The notes beneath the pieces are model-generated. The model did no database searches, was not told the origin of the DNA, and was given only the letters and a program-made list of their open reading frames with translations. 25,005 nt of DNA, from NCBI GenBank assembly GCA_002491165.1, contig DKVK01000080.1, positions 5,480-30,484 of the forward strand, written 5' to 3'. The stretch is from Porphyromonadaceae bacterium UBA7180. GTDB taxonomy: Bacteria; Bacteroidota; Bacteroidia; Bacteroidales; Muribaculaceae. Position numbers and translations under genes: made by a program. Position 1 is the stretch's first letter. The number at the start of each line of letters is the position of its first letter. This document shows, in pieces, positions 15,638 to 24,013 of the stretch.

Positions 15638-16825
15638 ATGAACCTCGTATCACGCCTCCTCCGCAAGAACCTGAGCACCGCCCAGACCCTCGGCTTCATC
15701 CTCTCCAACTTCATAGGTCTGGCCATAGTGGTCACCGGCCTGCAGTTTTACGAAGATGTCAGCGCCATCTGGCAGAAGGAAGACTCTTTCCTGAAGACCG
15801 ACTACCTCGTTGTCAACAAGAAAGTGACCTCCGGCAACACCCTGGGGCAGAGCAAATCCACCTTCACCGACGGCGAAATCTCCGACATCTCCGGGCAGCC
15901 GTGGGTGCGTTCAGTGGGACGCTTCACCGCCGCTGACTACCGTGTGTCAGCGGCCCTCGACAACGGAGGCCGTTCACTCTCCACCTTCATGTTCTTCGAG
16001 TCCATCCCCGACAACTATCTGGACATCAACCCCATGCAGTGGCAATACCGCGAGGGTAGCGGCGAGGTGCCCATCATAATAAGCAAAGACTACCTGACGC
16101 TCTACAACTTCGGGTTTGCCGCGAGCGCCGGCCTCCCGCAGCTCACCGAACAGATGCTCTCATCCATCCCCATGCGGCTGCACATAGCCGCCAACGACGG
16201 CACGCGGCAGGCAGACTTCCGGGGACGCGTAGTGGGATTCTCCAACCGCCTGAACACCATCCTCGTGCCCGAAGCTTTTATGACGTGGAGCAACCGCGAG
16301 TTCGGCAGCGGGGTGACGCCGCCTTCGTCGCGCCTCGTGATAGACGTTTCGAGTCCCGGCGACGTGGCCATCGACAAGTATCTCGAAGCCCACGACCTCG
16401 AGTCGGCCGGCGACAAGTCCGCTTCGCAGGCTTCCTTCCTGCTCAATGTGGTCACCGGCATCATCATGGCCGTCGGCGCCGTCATCACCGTGTTGAGCCT
16501 CTTCATACTGATGCTCAGCATCTCGCTGCTGATGCAGAAGAACCGCGCCAAGCTCCACTCCCTCCTTCAGCTGGGCTACGATCCGGGCCGCGTGGGAGCG
16601 CCGTACCGCAACATCGTCATCATCTCCTCGGCCGTGGCGTTCCTGCTGGCCGTTGTGGCCATGTCCCTATTCCGTTTTTACTACATCGGTGCTATCGAAG
16701 GGCTCGGAGGCGCCTCCGGCAACCTGTGGCTCGCCCCCGGCGTAGGAATGCTCCTTACCGCCGTAATCATAACCTTCAACCTCCTCGCCGTCCGCCGCAA
16801 GGTAGTCTCCGCCTGGCGGTTGTGA
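15638..16825 (+). CDS. FtsX/MacB-like ABC transporter permease
   Basis: A 395-residue inner-membrane permease with one N-terminal helix (about 17-38), a large periplasmic domain (about 40-265) and three C-terminal helices (about 268-299, 326-346 and 366-386). This is the topology of the MacB/FtsX/LolCE superfamily, which couples ATP use to mechanical changes in the periplasm rather than to classical transport. The block GFSNRLNTILVPEAFMTW (200-217) sits in the periplasmic domain. The loop KNRAKLHSLLQLGYDPGRV (301-319) is the usual coupling segment that contacts the ATPase. It begins 3 bases after the ATPase stop. One permease gene is present, so the transporter is presumably a homodimer. The partner is probably the upstream lipoprotein. 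Confidence 0.88.
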   Translation: MNLVSRLLRKNLSTAQTLGFILSNFIGLAIVVTGLQFYEDVSAIWQKEDSFLKTDYLVVNKKVTSGNTLGQSKSTFTDGEISDISGQPWVRSVGRFTAADYRVSAALDNGGRSLSTFMFFESIPDNYLDINPMQWQYREGSGEVPIIISKDYLTLYNFGFAASAGLPQLTEQMLSSIPMRLHIAANDGTRQADFRGRVVGFSNRLNTILVPEAFMTWSNREFGSGVTPPSSRLVIDVSSPGDVAIDKYLEAHDLESAGDKSASQASFLLNVVTGIIMAVGAVITVLSLFILMLSISLLMQKNRAKLHSLLQLGYDPGRVGAPYRNIVIISSAVAFLLAVVAMSLFRFYYIGAIEGLGGASGNLWLAPGVGMLLTAVIITFNLLAVRRKVVSAWRL

Positions 16826-16898
16826 CACGCCTGCCGGTGATAGATAATTCCGTGAGGCGGGGTCTATACCCGTAAAGGACTAATTAATACATCTTGAA

Positions 16899-18416
16899 AT
16901 GGAACTGAATCCCGGCGTATTGCTTCATAACGGCATCTACCGCATACTCGGAACCCTGGGGCAAGGAGGCTTCGGCATCACTTATCTGGCAATTGACACG
17001 CGCTTTGACATCAAGGTCGCGATAAAGGAGTTTTTCCCGCAGACCTTCTGCGGCCGCACCGGCGGCAGCCATGAAATGAGGCCTTCCACCGACTCTAACG
17101 AGGCCCTGGTAATCGAGCTGAGACGCAAGTTCTTCAAGGAGGCGTCCAATCTGGCCAAGTTCAACCACCGCAACATAGTGCGCGTGATGGACCTCTTCGA
17201 GGAGAACGGGACCGCCTATTTCGTCATGGACTACATTCCTGGCAAAACCCTCGAGCAATATGTGAATGAAAAGGGGCTGCTGCCCTCCGGCGAGGCCGTG
17301 CGCCTCATCCGCGAAGTGGCCGCAGCGCTGGAATATATCCATGCCCACAGCGTGAACCATCTCGACGTGAAGCCGGCCAACATCATTCTGCGTGCTGACG
17401 GCAACGTTCCGGTTCTGGTGGATTTCGGCCTCGCTAAGCATTACGACAGCAGCGGTAACCAGACGTCGCACACACCTTCGGGCATGAGCAAGGGATTCGC
17501 TGCCATAGAGCAATACCGCGAGGGTGGCGTGAGCCGCTTTTCCCCTACGGTTGACATCTATTCGCTCGGTGCCACATTCTACTATATGCTGACCGGGAAA
17601 GTGCCCCCTTCGGCCGTGGAGCTGATAAACACCGGGCTCACGTTCCCCCTCGGTTTCCCGGAGCAATACCGCCGCGTCATTATGAAAGCCATGGCGCCCG
17701 TGCAAATGGCACGCTACCAGTCGATTGGTGCCTTCCTGGCCGACCTTGGCCAACCCTCCGCGCAGAATCCCCATGCCTTAGATGCCGGCAACGACAATAC
17801 AAGGATTATCAAAAACGACAACATAAGGAGTGGCAACGGGCTGAAGACAGGACTGATAATAGCCGCCTCGGTAATTGTTGCGATAGGATTGTGCGTAGGC
17901 CTTTACTCCGGTTTCCCCGGCGACAAGAAACACTCGGACCAGCCGGTGGAGACAGCCATGTCCGACACCCCTGTTACAAACGATACAGACATTAGCGATA
18001 CGCCGACGGCAGTACAGATGCAAGAACAACGACAAGCGCAGGACGCGGCCCTCGCAAAAGAGAAAGAGGACGACTTCAAGAGCCAGTTGCCCCTGACCTT
18101 CCGGGGAACCGGTATTGATGAAAACGGAAATGATTGTTCTGTTTCCGTGAAACTTAAAACCAGGGGTAAATGTTCACTTGAGATTAATGCAGACGGCGAT
18201 GTTACCTATTTGGGGAGCTTCTCGAAGAATGGTTCAGGCATAAGTTTCAACTTTTCTCATTGGCAAGGATGGGATTATGATAGTGAAAGGATTGTTACCG
18301 ATCCACTTCCTTCATCTGAAAGTCGTATGCGTTCATGCAGTGGCACTATTTCAGTTAACATGCAGGTGCTGACCATCTACCTTCCCGAATACGGGGAATG
18401 CACGCTTTACAGATGA
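16899..18416 (+). CDS. Transmembrane Ser/Thr protein kinase
   Basis: A 505-residue Hanks-type kinase. The kinase domain (about 14-285) has the glycine loop GQGGFGITY (21-29), VAIKEFFP with Lys43, the alpha-C Glu81, catalytic loop HLDVKPANI (154-162; Leu replaces the Arg of HRD), DFGLAK (175-180) and GFAAIEQY (199-206). A single membrane segment (about 317-337) follows, then a Thr/Asp-rich linker, a short Gln/Ala-rich helix (370-390) and a periplasmic domain of about 110 residues with four Cys (413, 425, 480 and 501). This is the plan of a receptor-type kinase with an external sensor. By hand count the sensor coding DNA (18121-18300) is about 40% GC against about 57% for 17341-17460. It lies 73 bases after the permease gene with no clear promoter, so co-transcription is likely. 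Targets are unknown. Confidence 0.92.
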   Translation: MELNPGVLLHNGIYRILGTLGQGGFGITYLAIDTRFDIKVAIKEFFPQTFCGRTGGSHEMRPSTDSNEALVIELRRKFFKEASNLAKFNHRNIVRVMDLFEENGTAYFVMDYIPGKTLEQYVNEKGLLPSGEAVRLIREVAAALEYIHAHSVNHLDVKPANIILRADGNVPVLVDFGLAKHYDSSGNQTSHTPSGMSKGFAAIEQYREGGVSRFSPTVDIYSLGATFYYMLTGKVPPSAVELINTGLTFPLGFPEQYRRVIMKAMAPVQMARYQSIGAFLADLGQPSAQNPHALDAGNDNTRIIKNDNIRSGNGLKTGLIIAASVIVAIGLCVGLYSGFPGDKKHSDQPVETAMSDTPVTNDTDISDTPTAVQMQEQRQAQDAALAKEKEDDFKSQLPLTFRGTGIDENGNDCSVSVKLKTRGKCSLEINADGDVTYLGSFSKNGSGISFNFSHWQGWDYDSERIVTDPLPSSESRMRSCSGTISVNMQVLTIYLPEYGECTLYR

Positions 18417-18499
18417 TAATGTGATAATACCGGTACGTCCGGAGGAGAGGAGGGAGTGCTTTTGGCAAGGGCCGGATGCATTTTTGAGAGTGTAATTCC

Positions 18500-18559
18500 A
18501 ATTAACAATTTCGCTACAAATCGAACTGCTTTTAACGCAGTATGTTAAAATTGTTAATT
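18500..18559. repeat. Nested inverted repeats upstream of the susC promoter
   Basis: AATTAACAATTT (18500-18511) is inverted at 18548-18559 across 36 bases. Within and overlapping it are ACTGC/GCAGT (18525-18529 and 18537-18541) and TTTTAAC/GTTAAAA (18530-18536 and 18544-18550, 7-base spacer). The last has the size of a dimeric repressor or activator site. The cluster ends 47 bases before the candidate -7 element. It could be an operator or the terminator of the kinase transcript. Confidence 0.55.
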
Positions 18560-18606
18560 TACGGCATTTGGCGAACGTATTTTATCGAAGTTTCCAATTT
18601 TTTAAC

Positions 18607-18614
18607 TATTTTTG
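18607..18614 (+). promoter_or_regulatory. Candidate -7 element of the sus operon
   Basis: TATTTTTG at 18607-18614 matches TAnnTTTG. The -33 position is AT-rich but contains no TTTG, which fits a promoter that needs an activator. Transcription would start near 18621, giving a leader of about 415 bases before the susC ATG. I found no better candidate nearer to susC. Confidence 0.4.
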
Positions 18615-18954
18615 CCCTGTTATTGTATAATTGCGCTTGCTCCCGTCCGTTTCTTGCTGGAAACGTGGCTTCAGGGCTTGCGTCCTCATACGGTAAACAG
18701 ACCGCGAGTGCCGTGCGTCAGGTTGATTAAGGAAACGATTTTCCGCCTCCCGTTCGGCATTATCGGTTCACTTGCATGGAAAACTCTCGGCAAAAGAGTG
18801 GTGCGCAAAAACAGAAAAAGGAAACTAATGGCTACCGTCCCGGTAAAACACCAAAAAATGTCAGAAACTCTCCATCCGGGGCTGCCGCCAATGGCGATGC
18901 AGTTCTGGCGCGTAGCGTCTATGCCGCTGACAGTTAACCTCATTGACAATGAAG

Positions 18955-18969
18955 AACTGACAGTCAGTT
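18955..18969. repeat. 15-bp palindrome in the susC leader
   Basis: AACTGAC-A-GTCAGTT is a perfect 7-bp dyad around one base. Part of it recurs 28 bases upstream: CTGACAGTTAACC at 18927-18939 resembles CTGACAGTCAGTTAACC at 18957-18973. It lies about 70 bases before the susC start codon. Confidence 0.6.
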
Positions 18970-19037
18970 AACCCGTTAGGTAATGAAAAAGTAAAACAAT
19001 TAATAAACTCTAATGTAGAACTAAATTCAATTCTTGC

Positions 19038-22000
19038 ATGAAGAACGTATGTTTTCATCTGAATCGGAAGTTATGGCTTACGCTGGCATTAGTCATGTCG
19101 GTCATGCTTCCCGCATTAGCCCAGAAAATCACGGTCCACGGTACGGTGGTCGATGAGACGGGTGAAGCTCTAATCGGTGCCTCCGTAATGGAGCAAGGCA
19201 CTACCAACGGTACAGCAACCGACATCGACGGTAAGTTTGTACTGAACGTAAACCCCGACGCGACGCTGACTTTCAGCTACGTAGGGTATGATCCCCAGGA
19301 GGTGGCCGTCAACGGCCGCACGGACTTCAACATCGTGATGAAAGAAAACGCCACGATGCTCGCCGAGACAGTGGTCATCGGTTACGGTACGGTCAAGAAA
19401 TCGGACGCTACCGGTTCGGTAGCCGTCGTCACTCCTGACGAAATCGACGCCAACATCTCGACTTCGGCACAGGATCTTCTTACCGGCGCAAGCCCCGGTG
19501 TGGTAGTAACCTCCACCGGCGGTAGCCCCGAAGGCGGCGCTACGATCCGTATCCGCGGCGGTGCCTCGCTGAATGCCTCCAACGATCCTCTGATAGTGCT
19601 CGACGGTGTGCCCCTTTCCAACGACAATATCAACGGTATGGCCAACCCGCTGGCCATGATTGCCCCTGACAACATCGAGTCGATGACCATCCTCAAGGAC
19701 GCCTCCGCAACCGCCATCTACGGTAGCCGCGCCTCCAACGGTGTCATCATCATCACCACCAAGAAAGGCCGCAGCGGACGCCCGCAGATCAACTTCTCTG
19801 CAAACGTCACCGTCAGCAATGCCCGCAAGACCTGGGACGTGCTCGACGGCAACCAGTTCCGCGACATCATCACCCGCCGCTGGGGTGCCGACAGCGCTGC
19901 CGCCGCACGCTTGGGCGACGCCAACACCGATTGGCAGAAAGAGGTGCTCCGCACTTCCGTAAGCCAGGAATACAACCTGAGCGTCGGCGGTACCGCCGGG
20001 TTCCTTCCCTATCGCGTAAGCGGTTCCTACACGGACAACAACGGTATCCTCAAAGACTCGCAGATGCAGCGTGTCACCGCCGGCTTCAACCTCACTCCGG
20101 AGTTCTTCGGCGGCCTGCTGAAAGTTAACGCTAATGTGAAGGGTTACTACATTCGCAACCGCTTCACCGACGAGGGTTGCACGGGTCTCGCAGTCGATGC
20201 CGACCCGACACAGCCCGTCTACGACTACACCGGCCTCGCCGCCGGCACAGGCTCACTTTTCCCCTACATCTACAACGGTTACACCAACCCGCTGCTTGGC
20301 GGCTACATCTGGAACACCCAGGGTACGCTCAACCCCGTGGCAGCCGCTACCGACAAGGACAACATCGGTAACGTTTACCGCAGCAACGGTAACCTGCAGA
20401 TCGACTACGCCTTCCACTTCCTCCCCGAACTGCACGCCAACCTCAACCTGGGTTACGACGTCAGCAAGGCCGAGAACAAGATAGACAACCCCGCCAACGC
20501 CCCCTCCACCTGGAAATCTTATAACAACGACGGCGCCGGCATGTACTATTACAGCTACGAGCTGCGCCGCAACACCCTGCTCGACTTCTACCTCAACTAT
20601 AAGAAAGAGTTCGAAGCCATAGAGTCGAACCTCGACGTAATGGCTGGTTACTCCTGGCAGCGTTTCGACTCCCACGGACGCAACAACTCCAGCATCCAGA
20701 CCACTCCGGGCTATCAGATTGCTTACGACGCAGAAGGGCGCCCCATCGTTGTGGAGAAACCCGGTACTGCCGAAAACGTAGGCAAGACATTCAATAACAA
20801 CCCCGAATACTTCTGGAACGGCGGCGTGCTGCAGCTCGTCTCCTTCTTCGGCCGTCTGAACTACTCCTTCAAGGACACTTACCTGCTGACCTTCACCCTG
20901 CGTGACGACGGCACCTCCCGCTTCTCCAAAGACAACCGCTGGGGTCTCTTCCCCTCCGTGGCCTTGGGTTGGAAGCTCATCAACATGCCCTTCATGGAGT
21001 CTGCCCGCGACAACATGAACGAGTTCAAGCTCCGTCTCGGCTGGGGCCAGACCGGCCAGCAGGCCGTAGGCGGCCTCTTCGACTGGATGCCTACATTCCA
21101 GGCTTCCACAATAGGTTCCTACTATCCCAACCCCTGGACCGGCGTCAACGGCCTGCCCGGCGGCCTCACATACTATCCCAATGGATATAACCCCGACCTC
21201 AAATGGGAAACCACGACTACCTGGAACGTCGGCCTCGACATGGGCTGGTGGAACAACCGCCTGACCGTAGCCCTCGACTGGTATCTGCGCGACTCCAAAG
21301 ACCTGCTCGCCACCGTAACGGTATCCCCCGGCGCCGCCACCACCAACGTGCTCACCAAGAACATCGGTAAACTCCGCAACATGGGTCTCGAAGCCACCAT
21401 CGGCGCACGCCCCGTGGAAACGGACGACTTTACATGGAACACCAGCTACAATGTGGCTTGGAACCGCAATGAAATCCGCGAACTCGTAAGCGGCCAGATC
21501 ATGGAAGTAGGCGAATCCGGCATGGGTTCGACCGGTATGAAGTGCCAGGTCAACACAGTAGGCAAACCCGCCAACTCCTTCTATCTCTACGAGCAGATCT
21601 ACGACCAGATGGGCAAACCCATCGAAGGCGCTTACGTAGACCAGAACGGCGACGGCGAAATCAACAACGAAGACCGTGTGATCAAGCACTCCCGCGACCC
21701 GAAGGTGACTATGTCATGGAACAACACCTTCACATACAAGAACTGGGACCTCGGCTTCTCGCTGCGTGCCAACATCGGCAACTACGTATATAATAATGTA
21801 CGCGCGAAACGCACATTCCTGAGCAACACCTACGGCAACTCCACGCTCCGCAACCTCGTTGAAAACGACGGCATATACTTCGAAAACCAGCAGTACCTCT
21901 CCGACTACTATCTGGAGAACGCCGGTTTCGTACGCTGCGACAACATCACCCTGGGTTACACCTGGAACAACCTCTTCAACGACTCGCTGCGCATCCGCCT

Positions 22001-22133
22001 CTACGGCGCCGTCCAGAACCCCTTCGTCATTACCCGTTACAAAGGTATCGACCCCGAAGTCTTCAACGGTGTGGACAACTCCACATATCCGCGTCCGACA
22101 AGCTACACCCTCGGTATCATCGTGACTTTCTAA
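19038..22133 (+). CDS. SusC/RagA-type TonB-dependent outer-membrane transporter
   Basis: A 1031-residue outer-membrane beta-barrel that imports glycan fragments using TonB energy. Parts in order: signal peptide (about 1-28, cleaved after ALA), carboxypeptidase-regulatory-like domain (about 32-102, beginning ITVHGTVVDETGE), TonB-box region ETVVIGYG (110-117), plug (about 118-245) containing the SusC hallmark KDASATAIYGSRASNGVI (220-237), and the barrel to the C-terminal TLGIIVTF. There is no N-terminal anti-sigma-interaction (STN) domain, so it is probably not a trans-envelope signalling member. Full length is normal for the family. susD follows after 36 bases. The ligand cannot be named from this protein; the SusE-like partner points to a polysaccharide. 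Confidence 0.95.
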   Translation: MKNVCFHLNRKLWLTLALVMSVMLPALAQKITVHGTVVDETGEALIGASVMEQGTTNGTATDIDGKFVLNVNPDATLTFSYVGYDPQEVAVNGRTDFNIVMKENATMLAETVVIGYGTVKKSDATGSVAVVTPDEIDANISTSAQDLLTGASPGVVVTSTGGSPEGGATIRIRGGASLNASNDPLIVLDGVPLSNDNINGMANPLAMIAPDNIESMTILKDASATAIYGSRASNGVIIITTKKGRSGRPQINFSANVTVSNARKTWDVLDGNQFRDIITRRWGADSAAAARLGDANTDWQKEVLRTSVSQEYNLSVGGTAGFLPYRVSGSYTDNNGILKDSQMQRVTAGFNLTPEFFGGLLKVNANVKGYYIRNRFTDEGCTGLAVDADPTQPVYDYTGLAAGTGSLFPYIYNGYTNPLLGGYIWNTQGTLNPVAAATDKDNIGNVYRSNGNLQIDYAFHFLPELHANLNLGYDVSKAENKIDNPANAPSTWKSYNNDGAGMYYYSYELRRNTLLDFYLNYKKEFEAIESNLDVMAGYSWQRFDSHGRNNSSIQTTPGYQIAYDAEGRPIVVEKPGTAENVGKTFNNNPEYFWNGGVLQLVSFFGRLNYSFKDTYLLTFTLRDDGTSRFSKDNRWGLFPSVALGWKLINMPFMESARDNMNEFKLRLGWGQTGQQAVGGLFDWMPTFQASTIGSYYPNPWTGVNGLPGGLTYYPNGYNPDLKWETTTTWNVGLDMGWWNNRLTVALDWYLRDSKDLLATVTVSPGAATTNVLTKNIGKLRNMGLEATIGARPVETDDFTWNTSYNVAWNRNEIRELVSGQIMEVGESGMGSTGMKCQVNTVGKPANSFYLYEQIYDQMGKPIEGAYVDQNGDGEINNEDRVIKHSRDPKVTMSWNNTFTYKNWDLGFSLRANIGNYVYNNVRAKRTFLSNTYGNSTLRNLVENDGIYFENQQYLSDYYLENAGFVRCDNITLGYTWNNLFNDSLRIRLYGAVQNPFVITRYKGIDPEVFNGVDNSTYPRPTSYTLGIIVTF

Positions 22134-22169
22134 TCAAAAAAAGTTCCATCAACATTTAAATCCAAAGTA

Positions 22170-23918
22170 ATGAAATCATATATAAGCAAATTCCTGATGG
22201 GTGTGGCTCTGGCGGCTACCGTGGGCATGACGTCCTGTACGGGCGACCTGGACCAGCTCCCCAAGGATCCCAACGTGATTACTCCGCAGGATTTCGCCAA
22301 AGACCCCAAAGGGTATGTAAGCGGTTTCTTTGCAAAATGCTACTCCGGCATGGCCGTTTCCGGCCAGCAGGGCGCCGGCAACTCCGAAATCTCGTCGCCC
22401 GACGCCGGTATGAGCCAGTACACCCGCGCCGTCTTCATGGCCAACGAGTTCACTACCGACGAAATAGCATGGATCTACTCATCCGACGCCGGTGTCTCCG
22501 ACTTCGTGCAGACACGCTGGTCTGCCGGTAACCCGGTTGTGGACCTCATCTACTCGCGTCTCTACACCCACATCGCCGTCTGCAACGACTTCATCCGCTT
22601 CTTGCGCGACAACGCCGCCGGCTACGGTGTGGACCTCGACCAGGTGGGCACCGAGCAGGAGCGTAACCAGATGCTCCTCGAAGCACGCGCCCTGCGCGCC
22701 ATGTCATACTACAACGTGCTCGACATCTTCGGACGCGCCGTAGTGGCATGGGACGACACCCCCTACGGCGTGGAACCCGTGCAGGCCGAAAGCCGCCAGG
22801 CCCTCTATGACAAGGTGGTGGCCGACCTCGAAGACGTGCTCGCCAACTTCTCGAACGAGAAACCCGTATATGGCCGTATCGGCAAAGACGCCGTCGAAGC
22901 CCTCCTGGTGCGCTTCTACCTCAATGCCGAAATCTTCACCAACGGCGCCGAGCAGGCTTACGACAAGTGCCTGGCACACGCGCAGAACATCATAAACCGC
23001 CATCAGGGCGGCGGATATGAGAACTCCGGCCTGGCCAAGGACTACCTCTCGCTCTTCTGCAAGAACAACCACATATTCGTGGCCGGCGCCACCGGCGAGC
23101 TTTCGGCTCAGAACGAAATCCTGTGGAACGTCCCGCAGGAGTTCATCAATACCGAGTCTTACGGCGCATCCAGCTTCCTGGTGATGGCCGTCGCCTTCGG
23201 CGGTTCGGGCAACTCCATGGAACAGGGCTTCTGCGACCCCTCGTGGTACGGCACCTCCAACGGCTGGGGATGTATGCACTCACGCCAGCAGTTCTCCGAG
23301 AAGTTCAACTTCGTGCAGGGCAACACCACCGACAAGCGTGCCTTGCTCTGGCTTACCGAGAAAGCCGGCTGGAACATCACCAACGATACCTACGACAAGC
23401 TCCAGGACGGTTACCTCCCCCTCAAGTTCACCAACGTGGAGTGTAACCCCGACGGCTCCATGCCCATGTACCGCGACGAGGCCACCGGCCTGATGCGCAT
23501 CGGCCTGCCCGACCCCGTCTCCACCAGCTTCGTTGACACCGACATGCCCGTCATCCGTCTGGCAGAAGTTTACCTTGCCGCCGTAGAGTGCATCGCGCTG
23601 CACGGCCAGGGCAACATAGCCGACGCCGTGAAATACATCAACTATCTGCGCGGCCGTGCCGGCGTCCCCGCTTGGAACGCCGCCGAGCTGACAGCCGACA
23701 ATATCCTTGACGAACGCGGCCGTGAACTCTATCTCGAGAACGTGCGCCGTACGGACCTCGTGCGCTTCGGCAAATTCACCGGCGATTCTTATCTCTGGAA
23801 CTGGAAAGGCGGACAGAGCGGCGGCGCCTATATCTCGGACCGCTACAACCTCTTCCCCATCCCGACCAACGTAATCGCATCTTCCAACTCCCCCTACGAG
23901 CAGAATCCCGGTTACTGA
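22170..23918 (+). CDS. SusD/RagB-type surface glycan-binding lipoprotein
   Basis: A 582-residue lipoprotein that forms the lid over the SusC channel and binds the glycan at the cell surface. The signal peptide ends in lipobox GMTSC with Cys23. The following TGDLDQL is acidic, as in Bacteroidetes lipoprotein-export signals. Family marks are the early DLDQLPKDPN block, the TPR helix RALRAMSYYNVLDIFG (173-188) and the late DERGRELYLENVRRTDLVRF segment (about 510-530), ending YNLFPIPTNVI near the C-terminus. A 36-base gap separates it from susC and they are certainly co-transcribed. Aromatic residues are plentiful but the binding site cannot be assigned by eye. Confidence 0.95.
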   Translation: MKSYISKFLMGVALAATVGMTSCTGDLDQLPKDPNVITPQDFAKDPKGYVSGFFAKCYSGMAVSGQQGAGNSEISSPDAGMSQYTRAVFMANEFTTDEIAWIYSSDAGVSDFVQTRWSAGNPVVDLIYSRLYTHIAVCNDFIRFLRDNAAGYGVDLDQVGTEQERNQMLLEARALRAMSYYNVLDIFGRAVVAWDDTPYGVEPVQAESRQALYDKVVADLEDVLANFSNEKPVYGRIGKDAVEALLVRFYLNAEIFTNGAEQAYDKCLAHAQNIINRHQGGGYENSGLAKDYLSLFCKNNHIFVAGATGELSAQNEILWNVPQEFINTESYGASSFLVMAVAFGGSGNSMEQGFCDPSWYGTSNGWGCMHSRQQFSEKFNFVQGNTTDKRALLWLTEKAGWNITNDTYDKLQDGYLPLKFTNVECNPDGSMPMYRDEATGLMRIGLPDPVSTSFVDTDMPVIRLAEVYLAAVECIALHGQGNIADAVKYINYLRGRAGVPAWNAAELTADNILDERGRELYLENVRRTDLVRFGKFTGDSYLWNWKGGQSGGAYISDRYNLFPIPTNVIASSNSPYEQNPGY

Positions 23919-23943
23919 TCAGTAAGTATCACAGGGCGGCAGC

Positions 23944-23964
23944 CTGTCCGGCCTCCCCGGACGG
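23944..23964 (+). other. Intercistronic hairpin between susD and susE-like genes
   Basis: Bases 23944-23951 pair with 23957-23964 (8 bp with one G-U, 5-base loop), within a GC-rich 40-base stretch. It lies in the 95-base gap between the two genes. There is no U-tract, so it is more likely an RNA-stabilising or processing structure that sets relative expression than a full terminator. Confidence 0.5.
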
Positions 23965-24013
23965 ACCGCCTGCCCGGAAGTAAAAAACTTCAAAACGTAA
24001 AGAATTTCAAGAC

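Larger units (their letters stand above)
18417..19037. other. Gene-free, AT-richer region upstream of susC
   Basis: About 620 bases carry no supported gene; short frames at 18542-18730, 18612-18971 and 18686-18949 lack motifs and overlap one another. The region holds a dyad cluster (18500-18559), a candidate -7 element (18607-18614) and a palindrome near 18955. If that promoter is right, susC has a leader of about 415 bases. I saw no strong terminator for the kinase gene. Confidence 0.6.

Noticed and set aside
18500..18559. Invertible promoter (phase-variable switch) upstream of susC
   Set aside because: The 12-bp arms are only 36 bases apart, the candidate promoter lies outside them, and no invertase gene is nearby.
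20253..21689. 478-codon open frame on the minus strand
   Set aside because: It is antisense to susC with a Val/Gly/His-rich shadow composition.
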